A stretch of 64,000 bases of DNA, from NCBI RefSeq assembly GCF_047470865.1, contig NZ_JAZDRH010000013.1, forward strand, positions 1 through 64,000, written 5' to 3'. Position numbers and translations under genes: made by a program. Below the pieces are notes generated by a model that saw nothing but the letters and a program-made list of their open reading frames with translations, did not search any database and was not told the DNA's origin. Source of the DNA: JAZDRH01 sp047470865 (GTDB taxonomy: Bacteria; Pseudomonadota; Gammaproteobacteria; Pseudomonadales; Pseudomonadaceae). The stretch's first letter is position 1. Every line of letters starts with the position of its first letter. Of the stretch, positions 46,525 through 56,288 are shown in pieces.

Positions 46525-47667
46525 ATGCGTCAAACATTGCGCTATTTAGGCTGGCCGCTTGTTGTTGGAATTCTATGCGCGTTATTAGTTATTCAACGCT
46601 TTCCAACATGGGTTGGCTTACCTAGTAATACAGTACAGATGAAGCAGGCCCCTGCTTATATCAGTAAAAAACAAGGACCTGTTTCCTATGCGGATGCTGT
46701 GGAGAATGCCTCGCCTGCTGTGGTTAACCTTTATACAGCTAAAGGTATTATGAATCCACTGACAGAAGCTAAACGCAATGATCCCGAATATAAGCTGTAT
46801 GCAGATAACTTACCACGCCAACAACGAATGGCCGCTAGCTTAGGGTCTGGGGTTATTATGGACCCTAATGGTTATTTGCTCACTAATTACCATGTTATTA
46901 AAGAAGCTGAGCAAATTGTTGTGGCGCTAAAAGATGGGCGTGAAACCTTTGCGCAGGTCATAGGTAGTGATCCTGAAACGGACTTAGCTGTTTTGAAAAT
47001 TGATTTACCTAACCTACCCTCTATTACTTTGGCTCAGTTTGATCAAATGCGCATTGGTGATGTCGTTATGGCCATTGGTAATCCCTATGGTGTGGGGCAA
47101 ACAGTGACTATGGGTATTATTAGCGCAACAGGTCGGCATGAACTTGGCGTTAATATCTATGAAGATTTTATTCAAACAGATGCTGCAATAAATCCAGGTA
47201 ACTCAGGCGGTGCACTAATAGATGCTCATGGCAGTTTAGTGGGTATCAATAGCGCTATTTTTCTACGCAATGTAGGTTCTCAGGGGATTGGTTTTGCAAT
47301 ACCTGCTAAGTTAGCTATTGATGTTATGGAATCTATTATTGAGCATGGTCATGTTATTCGAGGCTGGTTAGGACTAGAAGTACAAGCCTTAACGCCAGCT
47401 TTAGCAGAGTCTTTTGGTGTTTCTGAGCGTGCTGGAGTATTAGTTGCTGGTGTTTTTCGAGGAGGTCCGGCGGAGAAAGCTGGTCTGCAAGCCGGTGATA
47501 TTATTGTCAGAATTGATGGAATTGCTTCAACCCAAGGGCGTTCAGCCATGAATCAAGTAGCAAGAATGCGTCCAGGTAGCATTATTACAATGGATATTTT
47601 GCGTAATGGTAAGCAGGAAATCTTAAAAGCAGAAATCGGGGTAAGGCCGCCAGCAAACGCTAAATGA
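46525..47667 (+). CDS. algW: Periplasmic serine protease AlgW/DegS
   Basis: 380 residues, membrane-anchored HtrA-type protease with N-terminal helix (8-24). Triad His123 (TNYHVI), Asp153 (ETDLAVLKI), Ser227 (NPGNSGGAL) and one PDZ domain (about 280-370). In Pseudomonas it cleaves MucA after sensing misfolded OMPs or lipids and so frees sigma factor AlgU. Length and single PDZ fit DegS, not DegP. Confidence 0.93.
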   Translation: MRQTLRYLGWPLVVGILCALLVIQRFPTWVGLPSNTVQMKQAPAYISKKQGPVSYADAVENASPAVVNLYTAKGIMNPLTEAKRNDPEYKLYADNLPRQQRMAASLGSGVIMDPNGYLLTNYHVIKEAEQIVVALKDGRETFAQVIGSDPETDLAVLKIDLPNLPSITLAQFDQMRIGDVVMAIGNPYGVGQTVTMGIISATGRHELGVNIYEDFIQTDAAINPGNSGGALIDAHGSLVGINSAIFLRNVGSQGIGFAIPAKLAIDVMESIIEHGHVIRGWLGLEVQALTPALAESFGVSERAGVLVAGVFRGGPAEKAGLQAGDIIVRIDGIASTQGRSAMNQVARMRPGSIITMDILRNGKQEILKAEIGVRPPANAK

Positions 47668-47668
47668 A

Positions 47669-47698
47669 AAAAAGCCCAAACTGTATTTGGGCTTTTTA
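47669..47698. terminator. Bidirectional terminator between algW and zapG
   Basis: Nine-bp stem AAGCCCAAA/TTTGGGCTT, flanked by A-run and T-run, so it works on both strands. Confidence 0.85.
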
Positions 47699-47701
47699 TA
47701 T

Positions 47702-48154
47702 TTATTTCTTCAGACCAAAGCTTTCATCTAAGGTACCAACTTCACCTTCATGCTTTGGCGCATAATCTTTAGGTGTAAAGTCAGGTTCAGTAATTTCTGC
47801 TGCAGTTAAGCGTTCAGCTTCATGGGGTACATCTACAACAGCCTCCGCCTCTGATTCAATACGTGAGCGTAAAGAGTTATCCAGTGCTAAACGCTGAGTG
47901 CTCTTTTCTAATTGTTGCTGAACCACTTGGTAGCTTTGTGCTAGTTTGCCTACCATGTTGGACGCATTATGAAATTGCTCTACAACTTCTTCCTGATAGT
48001 TATCAAAGCGTTCTTGTAGCTCATCCAGCTGGCGTTGGGTTTGGTTGGCAGAACCACCGCGCAAGCGTGCTACAATATAGCCTACGATAATGCCTACGAT
48101 AAAAGTGATAACAGGTACTAACCAAACTGGAAGTGTTGAGTTATCCACGAGCAT
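47702..48154 (-). CDS. zapG: YhcB/ZapG family protein (DUF1043)
   Basis: About 150 residues from the ATG at 48154 (a GTG two codons later, at 48148, fits the AGAGGA ribosome site better). One N-terminal helix (PVWLVPVITFIVGIIVGY) then a long coiled coil (ANQTQRQLDELQERFDNYQE, to about 90) and an acidic tail. The family links the divisome and cell-envelope growth. Divergent neighbour is the hydrolase gene. Confidence 0.85.
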   Translation of the reverse strand: MLVDNSTLPVWLVPVITFIVGIIVGYIVARLRGGSANQTQRQLDELQERFDNYQEEVVEQFHNASNMVGKLAQSYQVVQQQLEKSTQRLALDNSLRSRIESEAEAVVDVPHEAERLTAAEITEPDFTPKDYAPKHEGEVGTLDESFGLKK

Positions 48155-48268
48155 TCCTCTCTCTAAACGGTTGTTCTTGTGTTTTTTGGGGCTGCTCAAC
48201 AAGGCAGACAACCCCATGTAAACTACGTGATTAATATAATACCTCAAATGAGGATCGGAGTTTTGACC

Positions 48269-48892
48269 ATGCGTGAGCAAGCCTTATTTATTGCTGGCCC
48301 AGTTGGCAATTTAGAAGCACTCTATTTACCACAGGAAGATGCCAAAGGCATTGCCTTAATATGTCACCCTAACCCTGTTAAGGGCGGGACTATGCAGAAT
48401 AAAGTTGTTTCTACTTTGCAGCGTACTGCACGTGATGCCGGCCTGACAACCCTACGATTTAATTATCGTGGCGTAGAGCAAAGTGCGGGGAATCATGATA
48501 TGGAGCAAGGCGAAGTAGATGATGCTCAAGCCGTATTTAATTGGTTTCGCCAACAGCACCCTGATATGCCAATTTATTTGTTAGGTTTTTCATTTGGTGG
48601 CTTTGTAGCAGGGGCATTGTCTGCACGTTTAGAGCAACAAGGAATTGCCACTAAAACCTTAATGATGATTGCACCTGCGTTTTATCGTCTAGATATGAAT
48701 CATCCTTTTTGTCGTACAGCACAAACTACAGTGATTCAGCCTGAACAAGATGAAGTGATTGAGCCTAAAAGCGTGTATGCTTGGTCAGATCAACTTAAGT
48801 TACCCCACGAGTTGATTAAAGTGGCCGATTGCAGCCACTTTTTCCATGGCTACCTAGCCGATTTAAAAAGCTTAGTGGCTGCGCGTCTTTGA
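48269..48892 (+). CDS. Alpha/beta hydrolase (small)
   Basis: About 207 residues from the ATG at 48269 (CGGAG upstream). Dienelactone/YfhR-like fold: oxyanion region ICHPNPVKGG, nucleophile elbow GFSFGG with Ser108, Asp161 (QPEQDEVI) and His190 (DCSHFF). Between zapG and trpS as in Pseudomonas. Substrate unknown; about 26 bp before trpS. Confidence 0.85.
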   Translation: MREQALFIAGPVGNLEALYLPQEDAKGIALICHPNPVKGGTMQNKVVSTLQRTARDAGLTTLRFNYRGVEQSAGNHDMEQGEVDDAQAVFNWFRQQHPDMPIYLLGFSFGGFVAGALSARLEQQGIATKTLMMIAPAFYRLDMNHPFCRTAQTTVIQPEQDEVIEPKSVYAWSDQLKLPHELIKVADCSHFFHGYLADLKSLVAARL

Positions 48893-48917
48893 ATTAACTG
48901 TATTAAGCGATAGATAG

Positions 48918-50258
48918 ATGACTACTCGAATTCTGACAGGTATTACCACAACTGGTATCCCACACTTAGGTAACTATGCTGGCGCTATCCGTCCTGCGAT
49001 TGAAGCAAGCCGCGGACAGGGTGCAGAGTCGTTTTATTTCTTAGCTGATTACCATGCTTTGATTAAATGTGGTGATCCTCTGCGTGTGCAAGAATCACGC
49101 TTAGCGATAGCTGCAACTTGGCTGGCAGGGGGGCTTGATGCAGAGCGTGCCACTTTCTATCGCCAATCGGATATTCCAGAAATTCCGCAGCTAATGTGGC
49201 TTTTGACCTGTGTTTCAGCAAAAGGGCTGCTTAATCGTGCTCATGCTTATAAAGCTTCAGTGGATGTGAACACGGAAGAAGGGAATGACCCTGATGCAGG
49301 TGTGACTATGGGGTTATACAGCTATCCTGTGTTAATGGCGGCAGATATCCTTATGTTTAATGCCAATAAAGTACCTGTAGGGCGTGATCAAATCCAGCAT
49401 GTTGAAATGGCCCGCGACATTGCTCAACGCTTTAATCATTTATATGGTGCTGGAAAAGAGTTTTTTGCATTACCAGAAGCGCAAATTGAAGAAGCTGTAG
49501 CTACTTTGCCTGGGCTTGATGGGCGTAAAATGTCAAAAAGCTATGATAATACTATTCCTTTATTTTGCTCAGAAAAGCAGCTTCGCGATTTAGTAATGCG
49601 CATAGTGACAGACTCTAAGTTACCAGGTGAAGCAAAAGACCCTGATAATTCCCATTTGTTTACTATTTATAAAGCCTTCGCCAGTGCTGAACAAGAGCAG
49701 CAAATGCGTAGTGATTTAATGGCAGGTTTAGCATGGGGAGAAGCTAAACAGGCTTTATTTGAATTGCTTAATGCAAGCTTAGAACAGCCTCGCGCTAAGT
49801 ATCATGAGTTGATGGCTCGTCCAGATGACCTTGAAGATATCATGCTCATGGGAGCAAAAAAGGCAAGAGCTATTGCGCTGCCTTTCCTTGAAGAGTTACG
49901 TGCTGCTGTTGGTTTGCGCTCATTTAATGCTCAGGTTCAAGTAAAGAGTACGGCTAAGAAAAAAGCCAAAAAGTCGTCTCGTTTAGTGAGTTTTCGTGAT
50001 GAGCTAGGCTTTCGTTTTCGCTTGTTAAATGCCGAAGGGGAAACATTATTTTTATCCAAAGGATTTGCCGATGGCAAAGCTGCGGGTATGGCAAGTAAAG
50101 CTTTACAAGAGCAGGAGGTTGCCATTGAACAAAAAGGCTTAGCTTTTAGTTTGATGCTTAATGGTGAGCAGATTGCCGAAAGCGAAGTCTTTGCTGATCA
50201 AGCCGCTTTAGAGTTGGCCTTGGAGCAAGTGACTCAAGCCTTAGCTGCAGAAGATTAA
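48918..50258 (+). CDS. trpS: Tryptophanyl-tRNA synthetase
   Basis: 446 residues, the long Pseudomonas-type enzyme. Class I motifs TTGIPHLGN (HIGH-type) and KMSKS (204-208). The C-terminal 115 residues (after about 330) form an extra domain with a Lys-rich linker (KSTAKKKAKKSSRL). A normal synthetase; the extension is typical of this lineage. Confidence 0.95.
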   Translation: MTTRILTGITTTGIPHLGNYAGAIRPAIEASRGQGAESFYFLADYHALIKCGDPLRVQESRLAIAATWLAGGLDAERATFYRQSDIPEIPQLMWLLTCVSAKGLLNRAHAYKASVDVNTEEGNDPDAGVTMGLYSYPVLMAADILMFNANKVPVGRDQIQHVEMARDIAQRFNHLYGAGKEFFALPEAQIEEAVATLPGLDGRKMSKSYDNTIPLFCSEKQLRDLVMRIVTDSKLPGEAKDPDNSHLFTIYKAFASAEQEQQMRSDLMAGLAWGEAKQALFELLNASLEQPRAKYHELMARPDDLEDIMLMGAKKARAIALPFLEELRAAVGLRSFNAQVQVKSTAKKKAKKSSRLVSFRDELGFRFRLLNAEGETLFLSKGFADGKAAGMASKALQEQEVAIEQKGLAFSLMLNGEQIAESEVFADQAALELALEQVTQALAAED

Positions 50259-50323
50259 AGCGAGACAGCGAAATTACAGATGTTATTGAATAATGGCTGT
50301 GGTTTCATGTAACAAGAAAGCAT

Positions 50324-50362
50324 AAAAAAGCCCTGATTAGATAAGCTAATGAGGGCTTTTTT
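50324..50362. terminator. Bidirectional terminator between trpS and dksA
   Basis: Long stem AAAAAAGCCCT/AGGGCTTTTTT continuing as ATTAG/CTAAT, loop ATAAG, one mismatch. Flanked by A- and T-runs. Confidence 0.88.
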
Positions 50363-50378
50363 AGCGAGCAAATAAGTA

Positions 50379-50822
50379 TTATGAACCCATTTGTTTTTCT
50401 TTGATTTCTGCCAGTGTTTTACAGTCAATGCAGAGTGTCGCGGTTGGGCGAGCTTCTAAACGACGAACGCCAATTTCTACGCCACAGGCGTCACACCAGC
50501 CATATTCATCGTCAGCAATAAGCTGTAGTGTGCTGTCGATCTTCTTGATTAGTTTACGCTCACGGTCACGTGTGCGTAGCTCTAAACTAAATTCTTCTTC
50601 CTGACTAGCACGATCCGCTGGATCAGGAAAGTTGGCCGCTTCATCTTTCATGTAGTTAACAGTACGGTCAACTTCATTAAGAAGCTCTAACTTCCAGTTA
50701 TTAAGAATGTCAACAAAGTGAGCGCGCATTTTCTCGCTCATATATTCTTCGTTTTTAGTTTCCTTGTAAGGAACGAAGCCGCGGGTTAGTTGATCACCTT
50801 GAGGTTTTGCTTTGTTGGGCAT
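50379..50822 (-). CDS. dksA: RNA polymerase-binding factor DksA
   Basis: 147 residues. Coiled coil (about 30-100), acidic tip and a four-Cys zinc finger: Cys110, Cys113, Cys131, Cys134 (WCDACGVEIG, LCIDC). With ppGpp it lowers rRNA/tRNA promoters. All four Cys kept, so it is the zinc-bound DksA1 type. Confidence 0.95.
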   Translation of the reverse strand: MPNKAKPQGDQLTRGFVPYKETKNEEYMSEKMRAHFVDILNNWKLELLNEVDRTVNYMKDEAANFPDPADRASQEEEFSLELRTRDRERKLIKKIDSTLQLIADDEYGWCDACGVEIGVRRLEARPTATLCIDCKTLAEIKEKQMGS

Positions 50823-50985
50823 AATGACCGCCTCTCAAACACTATAAATCCCGAGTGTTGATGCCTTAGTTACCTAAGGCACCTAAACTAAGCGGGCGAA
50901 ATTACCAGAACTCTTATGTAAGTTCTACTGTATTTCAATTAATTAACTAATTATCCGACTAAGGTCAGATTTTAGAGGATTGCCA

Positions 50986-52314
50986 CTACTCAATTAGGCT
51001 ACCTAGCAATGAGTGCGGTTTTGCTTCCTCAATATAGACGTTAACAAATTGCCCAATGAGTAATGGATTGCTGCTACGGAAATTCACAATACGGTTGGTT
51101 TCCGTACGTCCTTGTAACATACCTGGATCTTTTTTCGAATAGTCCGTTACGAGGATACGCTGTGTTGTACCAGCCATTTTTCGGCTGTACTCAAAGCCTT
51201 GCTGGTTAATACGATGCTGCAATAAAGCTAAGCGGCGCTTTTTTTCTGCTTCGGGAGTATCGTCGTTTAAGTCGGCCGCAGGTGTACCAGGGCGAGGACT
51301 ATAGACAAATGAATAGGAGTAATCAAAGCCTACATCTTCGATGAGCTTCATTGTTTGTTCAAAGTCTTTTTCAGTTTCGCCAGGGAAGCCTACGATAAAG
51401 TCAGAGCTAATTAAAATATCAGGCACAGCGGCTTTTAATTTACGAATACGCGACTTGTATTCAAGCGCTGTATGATTGCGTTTCATATTTGCAAGTACAC
51501 GGTCAGAGCCAGATTGTACTGGTAAATGCAAGTATTTAACCAGCTCAGGTACTTCGGCATGGGCTTGAATCAATGCATCAGAAAACTCAAGTGGATGCGA
51601 GGTGGTATAGCGAATACGGTCAATACCATCAACAGCGGCTACAGCACGAATTAAGTCGGCAAGATCACAGATAGAGCCATCCTCCATATTGCCGCGATAG
51701 CCGTTTACATTTTGTCCCAGTAAGGTAATCTCACGCACGCCATTTTCAGCTAGATGGATGACCTCCATCATGACGTCATTAAAGGGACGGCTTACTTCTT
51801 CGCCGCGCGTATAAGGTACAACGCAGAAAGTACAGTATTTACTACAGCCTTCCATGACTGAAACGAAAGCTGTTGGGCCATCGACACGAGGCTCAGGTAA
51901 ACGATCAAATTTTTCAATTTCAGGGAAAGAAACATCTACTTGAGCAGAGCCAGTAGAGCGCGCTGCATCAATCATTTCAGGTAAGCGATGCAGTGTTTGC
52001 GGGCCGAAAACCACATCAACATAAGGTGCCCGTTGACGAATAGCGTCGCCTTCTTGGCTGGCAACGCAGCCACCTACACCAATAACAAGCTCAGGATTGC
52101 TTTTTTTAAGTTCGCGCCAGCGTCCAAGTTGAGAAAATACTTTCTCTTGTGCTTTTTCACGGATTGAGCAGGTATTCAATAAAATAACATCAGCCTGTGC
52201 AGGATCATCCGTAGTTTCCATGGCTTGATGTTCGCCCAGTAGATCCATCATGCGCGAGCTATCGTACTCGTTCATTTGGCAACCATGGGTTTCGATATAA
52301 AGTTTTTTAGCCAT
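50986..52314 (-). CDS. miaB: tRNA-2-methylthio-N6-isopentenyladenosine synthase
   Basis: Radical-SAM methylthiotransferase acting on i6A37. 442 residues: N-terminal UPF0004 Fe-S cluster with Cys12, Cys49, Cys83, radical-SAM Cys157, Cys161, Cys164 (GCSKYCTFCVVPYTRG) and TRAM domain at the C-terminus. Full length. Confidence 0.96.
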   Translation of the reverse strand: MAKKLYIETHGCQMNEYDSSRMMDLLGEHQAMETTDDPAQADVILLNTCSIREKAQEKVFSQLGRWRELKKSNPELVIGVGGCVASQEGDAIRQRAPYVDVVFGPQTLHRLPEMIDAARSTGSAQVDVSFPEIEKFDRLPEPRVDGPTAFVSVMEGCSKYCTFCVVPYTRGEEVSRPFNDVMMEVIHLAENGVREITLLGQNVNGYRGNMEDGSICDLADLIRAVAAVDGIDRIRYTTSHPLEFSDALIQAHAEVPELVKYLHLPVQSGSDRVLANMKRNHTALEYKSRIRKLKAAVPDILISSDFIVGFPGETEKDFEQTMKLIEDVGFDYSYSFVYSPRPGTPAADLNDDTPEAEKKRRLALLQHRINQQGFEYSRKMAGTTQRILVTDYSKKDPGMLQGRTETNRIVNFRSSNPLLIGQFVNVYIEEAKPHSLLGSLIE

Positions 52315-52392
52315 GAGAGCGTGGCCTACCTCAAGTAAAGAAAAAAGATCTGCGCATTATAAAGATCGTACTATTAAGCGCAAATAAACTGG

Positions 52393-53055
52393 CTACTTTT
52401 TATCGGATTTCAAGCGGTATAAGCGAACATTTTTAAATTCTTCAGGTTCTTGTAAGTCAGGCAAGGTGCACGCAGTTAATAATTCTTGGGTTTGGTACTG
52501 GGCATGTTCAAAGTTACGTACACGAGAATCAGCGATTAAGCAGTCGTTGGCGTAGTGAGGAAATTGTTCTAGTAAACTAAAGTTAGCTGAGTCGTAAAGA
52601 ATATCTGCGGCTATTAGTAAATCCGCTTTCTCTTCTATCTGCAACAAATCAGGGCAGTAGCTTAGCTCTACTTGATTAAGGTAAGCATTGGCTTGGCAGG
52701 CTTGTAGTGCTATGGGGTCTAGATCACAGGCAATAACTTTTTTCGCTCCGGCTAGTGCTGCGGCAATAGCGACCACACCGCTGCCAGCGCCAAAATCTAT
52801 TATGGTTTTGTCATTTACCTGTTCAGAATGTTGCAATAACCACTTAGCTAAAGCAAAACCGCTCGCCCAGCAAAAACACCAATAAGGCGGTGCATTTAGC
52901 AGCGCTTGTGTTTCCTCGGCAGTAAAGTGGCGCTGCATATTGTTTGGATCAATCAGCCATAATTGAATTGGTGTTGTATTTAACGGTGTAATAGATAACT
53001 GCGCATCACTGATGAAATGTTGTAGATGCTTAATGAGTAAAGTAGGACTGAGCAT
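52393..53055 (-). CDS. Class I SAM-dependent methyltransferase (PrmA/ETFBKMT-like)
   Basis: 220 residues from the ATG at 53055 (an in-frame start 39 bp earlier is possible). Motif I IIDFGAGSGVVAIAAALAG, acidic loop ACDLDPIAL, and late DILYD, the fold of lysine or nicotinamide methyltransferases related to ETFB lysine methyltransferase. Target not known. In Pseudomonas a methyltransferase lies next to nrdR, in the opposite direction, as here. Confidence 0.85.
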   Translation of the reverse strand: MLSPTLLIKHLQHFISDAQLSITPLNTTPIQLWLIDPNNMQRHFTAEETQALLNAPPYWCFCWASGFALAKWLLQHSEQVNDKTIIDFGAGSGVVAIAAALAGAKKVIACDLDPIALQACQANAYLNQVELSYCPDLLQIEEKADLLIAADILYDSANFSLLEQFPHYANDCLIADSRVRNFEHAQYQTQELLTACTLPDLQEPEEFKNVRLYRLKSDKK

Positions 53056-53163
53056 ATGAATCACTTTAAATAGGGTGCTTGTGTTATAGCGCAACGCCTG
53101 CTGTTTGTCTTGCCGATAAGATCAGTTACCATGAGAAACTATTTGTAAAAGGCGGATGAATCT

Positions 53164-53631
53164 ATGCATTGCCCGTTTTGTAGCACTACAGACACCAAGG
53201 TCATTGACTCACGTTTGGTTGCCAATGGTGATCAAGTACGACGTCGCCGCGAATGCTTGGCTTGTGGCGAGCGCTTTACGACGTTTGAAACGGCTGAATT
53301 AGTATTACCTCGGCTGATTAAACAAGATGGTAGTCGCCAACCTTTTGACGAAGACAAGCTACGTGCTGGTATGTTGCGAGCCTTAGAAAAGCGACCTGTC
53401 AGCATGGAAAAACTTGAGGAAGCCATTGCCCGCATTAAACATCGTTTACGAGCAACAGGCGAGCGTGAAGTGAAGTCATTATTAGTTGGTGAATTGGTAA
53501 TGAATGAGCTGCATAAGTTAGATGAAATTGCTTATATCCGTTTTGCTTCTGTGTATCGTTGCTTCCAAGACTTAAATGAATTTCGCGATGAAATTGATCG
53601 CCTCGCTAACCGTAACCAAAAAAATGATTGA
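53164..53631 (+). CDS. nrdR: Transcriptional repressor NrdR
   Basis: 155 residues. Zinc ribbon Cys3, Cys6, Cys31, Cys34 (CPFC and CLACGERF) and the ATP-cone domain (about 48-140; LVLPRLIKQDGSRQPFDEDK). Represses ribonucleotide reductase genes by dATP/ATP sensing; no target operon is in the window. Its stop lies inside the ribD start, so coupling is likely. Confidence 0.96.
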   Translation: MHCPFCSTTDTKVIDSRLVANGDQVRRRRECLACGERFTTFETAELVLPRLIKQDGSRQPFDEDKLRAGMLRALEKRPVSMEKLEEAIARIKHRLRATGEREVKSLLVGELVMNELHKLDEIAYIRFASVYRCFQDLNEFRDEIDRLANRNQKND

Positions 53632-54715
53632 TCAAACCTATATGGCACAAGCTTTGCAACTAGCGCAGCAGGGCTTATATAGCACGCATCCTAACCCAAG
53701 AGTTGGTTGCGTCATTGTGAAGAATGGTGTCGTAGTTGGGCAAGGATGGCACCAGTGCGCTGGAGAACCTCACGCTGAAGTGCATGCCTTGCGTGAGGCA
53801 GGAACACAGGCTAAAGGCGCTACAGCTTATGTCACGCTAGAGCCTTGTAGCCATCATGGGCGAACACCACCTTGCGCCAATGCTCTAGTGAGCGCTGGAG
53901 TAGCTAGAGTGGTTACGGCTATGCAAGATCCTAATCCTCAAGTAGCAGGTACAGGTTTGGCGCGTCTACAAGCTGCTGGAGTTGAAGTAATTTCAGGTGT
54001 ACTTGAAGAACAAGCACGCAGCCTTAATTGTGGATTCATTAAGCGCATGGAAACTGGATTGCCTTGGGTGCGTGTGAAGCTGGCAATGAGCCTTGATGGA
54101 CGTACTGCAATGGCTAATGGCGAAAGCAAGTGGATTACGGGCCCAGCTGCTCGTAGTGATGTACAGCGTTTACGTGCAAGATCTAGCCTAGTCATTACAG
54201 GTGCAGATACAGTTTTACAAGATCAAGCCCGATTAACAGTTCGATCAGCAGAGCTTGGGCTAGATCCGTGGCAAACGGCATTAGCTGAAAAATACGTTGT
54301 TGAACGTTTGCTCATTGATAGTCAACTAAGAGTGCCTACAACAGCTGCATTTTTTCAAGCAGGAAAAGTGCTAGTAGCCACATTGCAAAGGGTTGCAAAT
54401 CAGTCAGATATTGAATACCTCTGCCTCACCGAGCAGAACGGCAAAGTGAATTTAGTTGAGTTATTAAAAAAACTAGCTGTACGCGGTACTAATGAAGTCT
54501 TGGTTGAAGCAGGGCCTCGCTTAGCGGGGGCTTTTGTGGAGCAAGGGTTAGTAGATGAGCTGTATATTTATATGGCGCCTAAATTAATGGGCGCATTGGC
54601 CAACCCATTGTTGTCATTGCCATTCCAACATATGTCACAAGCTGTTGATCTACGTATTCAAGATATACGCGCAATAGGGCATGACTGGCGCATTATTGCG
54701 CAGCCAGCGCTATGA
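53624..54715 (+). CDS. ribD: Bifunctional riboflavin deaminase/reductase
   Basis: 363 residues. N-terminal CDA-like deaminase with zinc site His50-Ala-Glu52 (EPHAEVHAL), Cys75 and Cys84 (TLEPCSHHGRTPPC), C-terminal reductase (VRVKLAMSLDGRTAMANG). The ATG at 53624 overlaps the nrdR stop; Met7 is an alternative. Opens a run into cobU (4-base overlap). Confidence 0.94.
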   Translation: MIDQTYMAQALQLAQQGLYSTHPNPRVGCVIVKNGVVVGQGWHQCAGEPHAEVHALREAGTQAKGATAYVTLEPCSHHGRTPPCANALVSAGVARVVTAMQDPNPQVAGTGLARLQAAGVEVISGVLEEQARSLNCGFIKRMETGLPWVRVKLAMSLDGRTAMANGESKWITGPAARSDVQRLRARSSLVITGADTVLQDQARLTVRSAELGLDPWQTALAEKYVVERLLIDSQLRVPTTAAFFQAGKVLVATLQRVANQSDIEYLCLTEQNGKVNLVELLKKLAVRGTNEVLVEAGPRLAGAFVEQGLVDELYIYMAPKLMGALANPLLSLPFQHMSQAVDLRIQDIRAIGHDWRIIAQPAL

Positions 54716-55260
54716 GTTATGAGCTTATTTTAGGTGGCGCGCGTTCGGGGAAAAGCCGTTTAGCTGAACAATTAGCTCAACAGGTGGAGGGTTCAGTTTG
54801 CTATATCGCAACAGCGCAAGCCTTAGATGCTGAAATGCAAGCACGTATTGCTCAGCATAAAGCTCAGCGCCCATCAACTTGGGCACTATGTGAAGAACCT
54901 ATCTACTTAGCCGAGGCTATTGAGCAGAATGTGAAAGCCCATGCATGTGTATTAGTTGATTGTTTAACCTTATGGCTAACTAATTTATTACTGACAGAAA
55001 ATAGGCAGTTGCTGAACGAACAGATACAGGCGTTGCAATCTGTGCTGGTGCAGCAGCGTGGACATATTATTTTGGTGAGCAATGAAACAGGTCTAGGTGT
55101 AGTGCCTATGGGCGAACTGTCACGTCAGTATGTAGATCAGGCTGGCTGGCTGCATCAAGCCTTAGCCCAAGAAGCTCAGCGTGTTATCTTTACTGTGGCA
55201 GGGCTGCCTATGGTACTTAAAGGAGCAGCATTAGCATGTGGTGGAAAAAACCAGCATTAG
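54712..55260 (+). CDS. cobU: Adenosylcobinamide kinase/phosphate guanylyltransferase
   Basis: 182 residues (CobP/CobU). P-loop GGARSGKS (8-15), catalytic SNETGLGVVPMGELSR region. Makes AdoCbi-GDP, an activation step shared by de novo and salvage cobalamin routes. Overlaps ribD by 4 bases and cobT by 25. Confidence 0.94.
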   Translation: MSYELILGGARSGKSRLAEQLAQQVEGSVCYIATAQALDAEMQARIAQHKAQRPSTWALCEEPIYLAEAIEQNVKAHACVLVDCLTLWLTNLLLTENRQLLNEQIQALQSVLVQQRGHIILVSNETGLGVVPMGELSRQYVDQAGWLHQALAQEAQRVIFTVAGLPMVLKGAALACGGKNQH

Positions 55261-56288
55261 CATTAAATAGACAGGCGCAAGAACAAGCTGCACAACACAA
55301 TGCTGATTTAACCAAGCCATTAGGCTCGTTGGGTTATTTAGAACAGTGTTTATTGCATTTAGCGGCCATGCAAGGCGTGCTTAAGCCTCATTTAGATAGG
55401 GTCTGGATTAGTGTGTTTGCAGCTGATCATGGCGTTACTGAAGAAGGAATATCAGCGTATCCAGCAAGGGTTACTCGGCAAATGCTGGGCAACTTTGTCC
55501 AAGGCGGTGCAGCTATTAGCGTACTTGCAAAGCAGCTAGATGCCTATTTGGAAGTAATTGATTGCGGTATTTTGCAGTCAGCACCTAAACTGGAGGGAGT
55601 GTTGCACCAGCCTGTGGCTAAGGGCACAGCAAATTTTACGCAACAGCCAGCCATGACAGCTGAACAATTAGAACAAGCACTCAGTATTGGCCGTCAAGCA
55701 GTTCAACGGGCTAAAGCGCAGGGGGTTCAGCTTTTTATTGCAGGCGAGATGGGTATTGGTAATACCACAACAGCGTCAGCCTTGGCATGTGCTTTATTAA
55801 ATCAGTCGGCGCAGTCTATGGTTGATAAGGGGACAGGATTAAATCCTTCAGGCGTGCAGCATAAAATAAACGTCATAGATCAAGCTTTAGCGCTTCATCA
55901 ACTAAAGTCGCAGTCTCCCTTCTTGGTTTTGCAAAGCTTGGGTGGTTTTGAGGTTGCAGCTATCACAGGTGCTTACATAGCCGCGGCGCAATGTGGTCTT
56001 AGTGTGTTAGTCGATGGTTTTATTTGTTCAGTAGCGGCATTATGTGCGCAAGCTTTAAATCCAGCGAGCATTAACTGGATGTTGTTTGCGCATCAAAGCG
56101 CTGAAATAGGGCACAAGGCAGTGCTCAAAGCGCTACAGGTGAGGCCTTTATTGGCTCTGGACCTGTGTTTAGGTGAAGCAAGCGGGGCAGCCTTGGCTGT
56201 GCCTTTATTGCGCAATATCTGCATGCTTAATGCCAATATGGCAACTTTTTCTCAGGCAAGGGTGGATAGGAAATCTATATGCGATTAG
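55236..56288 (+). CDS. cobT: NaMN:DMB phosphoribosyltransferase
   Basis: 350 residues. Makes alpha-ribazole phosphate from dimethylbenzimidazole and NaMN. FAADHGVTEEGISAYPARVT, GEMGIGNTTTASAL and the catalytic-Glu motif CLGEASGAALAVPLL (Glu near the C-terminus) are all present. Overlaps its neighbours on both sides. Confidence 0.95.
   Translation: MWWKKPALALNRQAQEQAAQHNADLTKPLGSLGYLEQCLLHLAAMQGVLKPHLDRVWISVFAADHGVTEEGISAYPARVTRQMLGNFVQGGAAISVLAKQLDAYLEVIDCGILQSAPKLEGVLHQPVAKGTANFTQQPAMTAEQLEQALSIGRQAVQRAKAQGVQLFIAGEMGIGNTTTASALACALLNQSAQSMVDKGTGLNPSGVQHKINVIDQALALHQLKSQSPFLVLQSLGGFEVAAITGAYIAAAQCGLSVLVDGFICSVAALCAQALNPASINWMLFAHQSAEIGHKAVLKALQVRPLLALDLCLGEASGAALAVPLLRNICMLNANMATFSQARVDRKSICD

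Noticed and set aside
48179..48268. N-terminal extension of the hydrolase
   Set aside because: It overlaps the zapG start on the other strand; the ATG at 48269 has a ribosome site and matches the fold start.
53500..53640. Cobalamin riboswitch upstream of ribD/cobU
   Set aside because: No B12-box or long leader; ribD starts inside nrdR.
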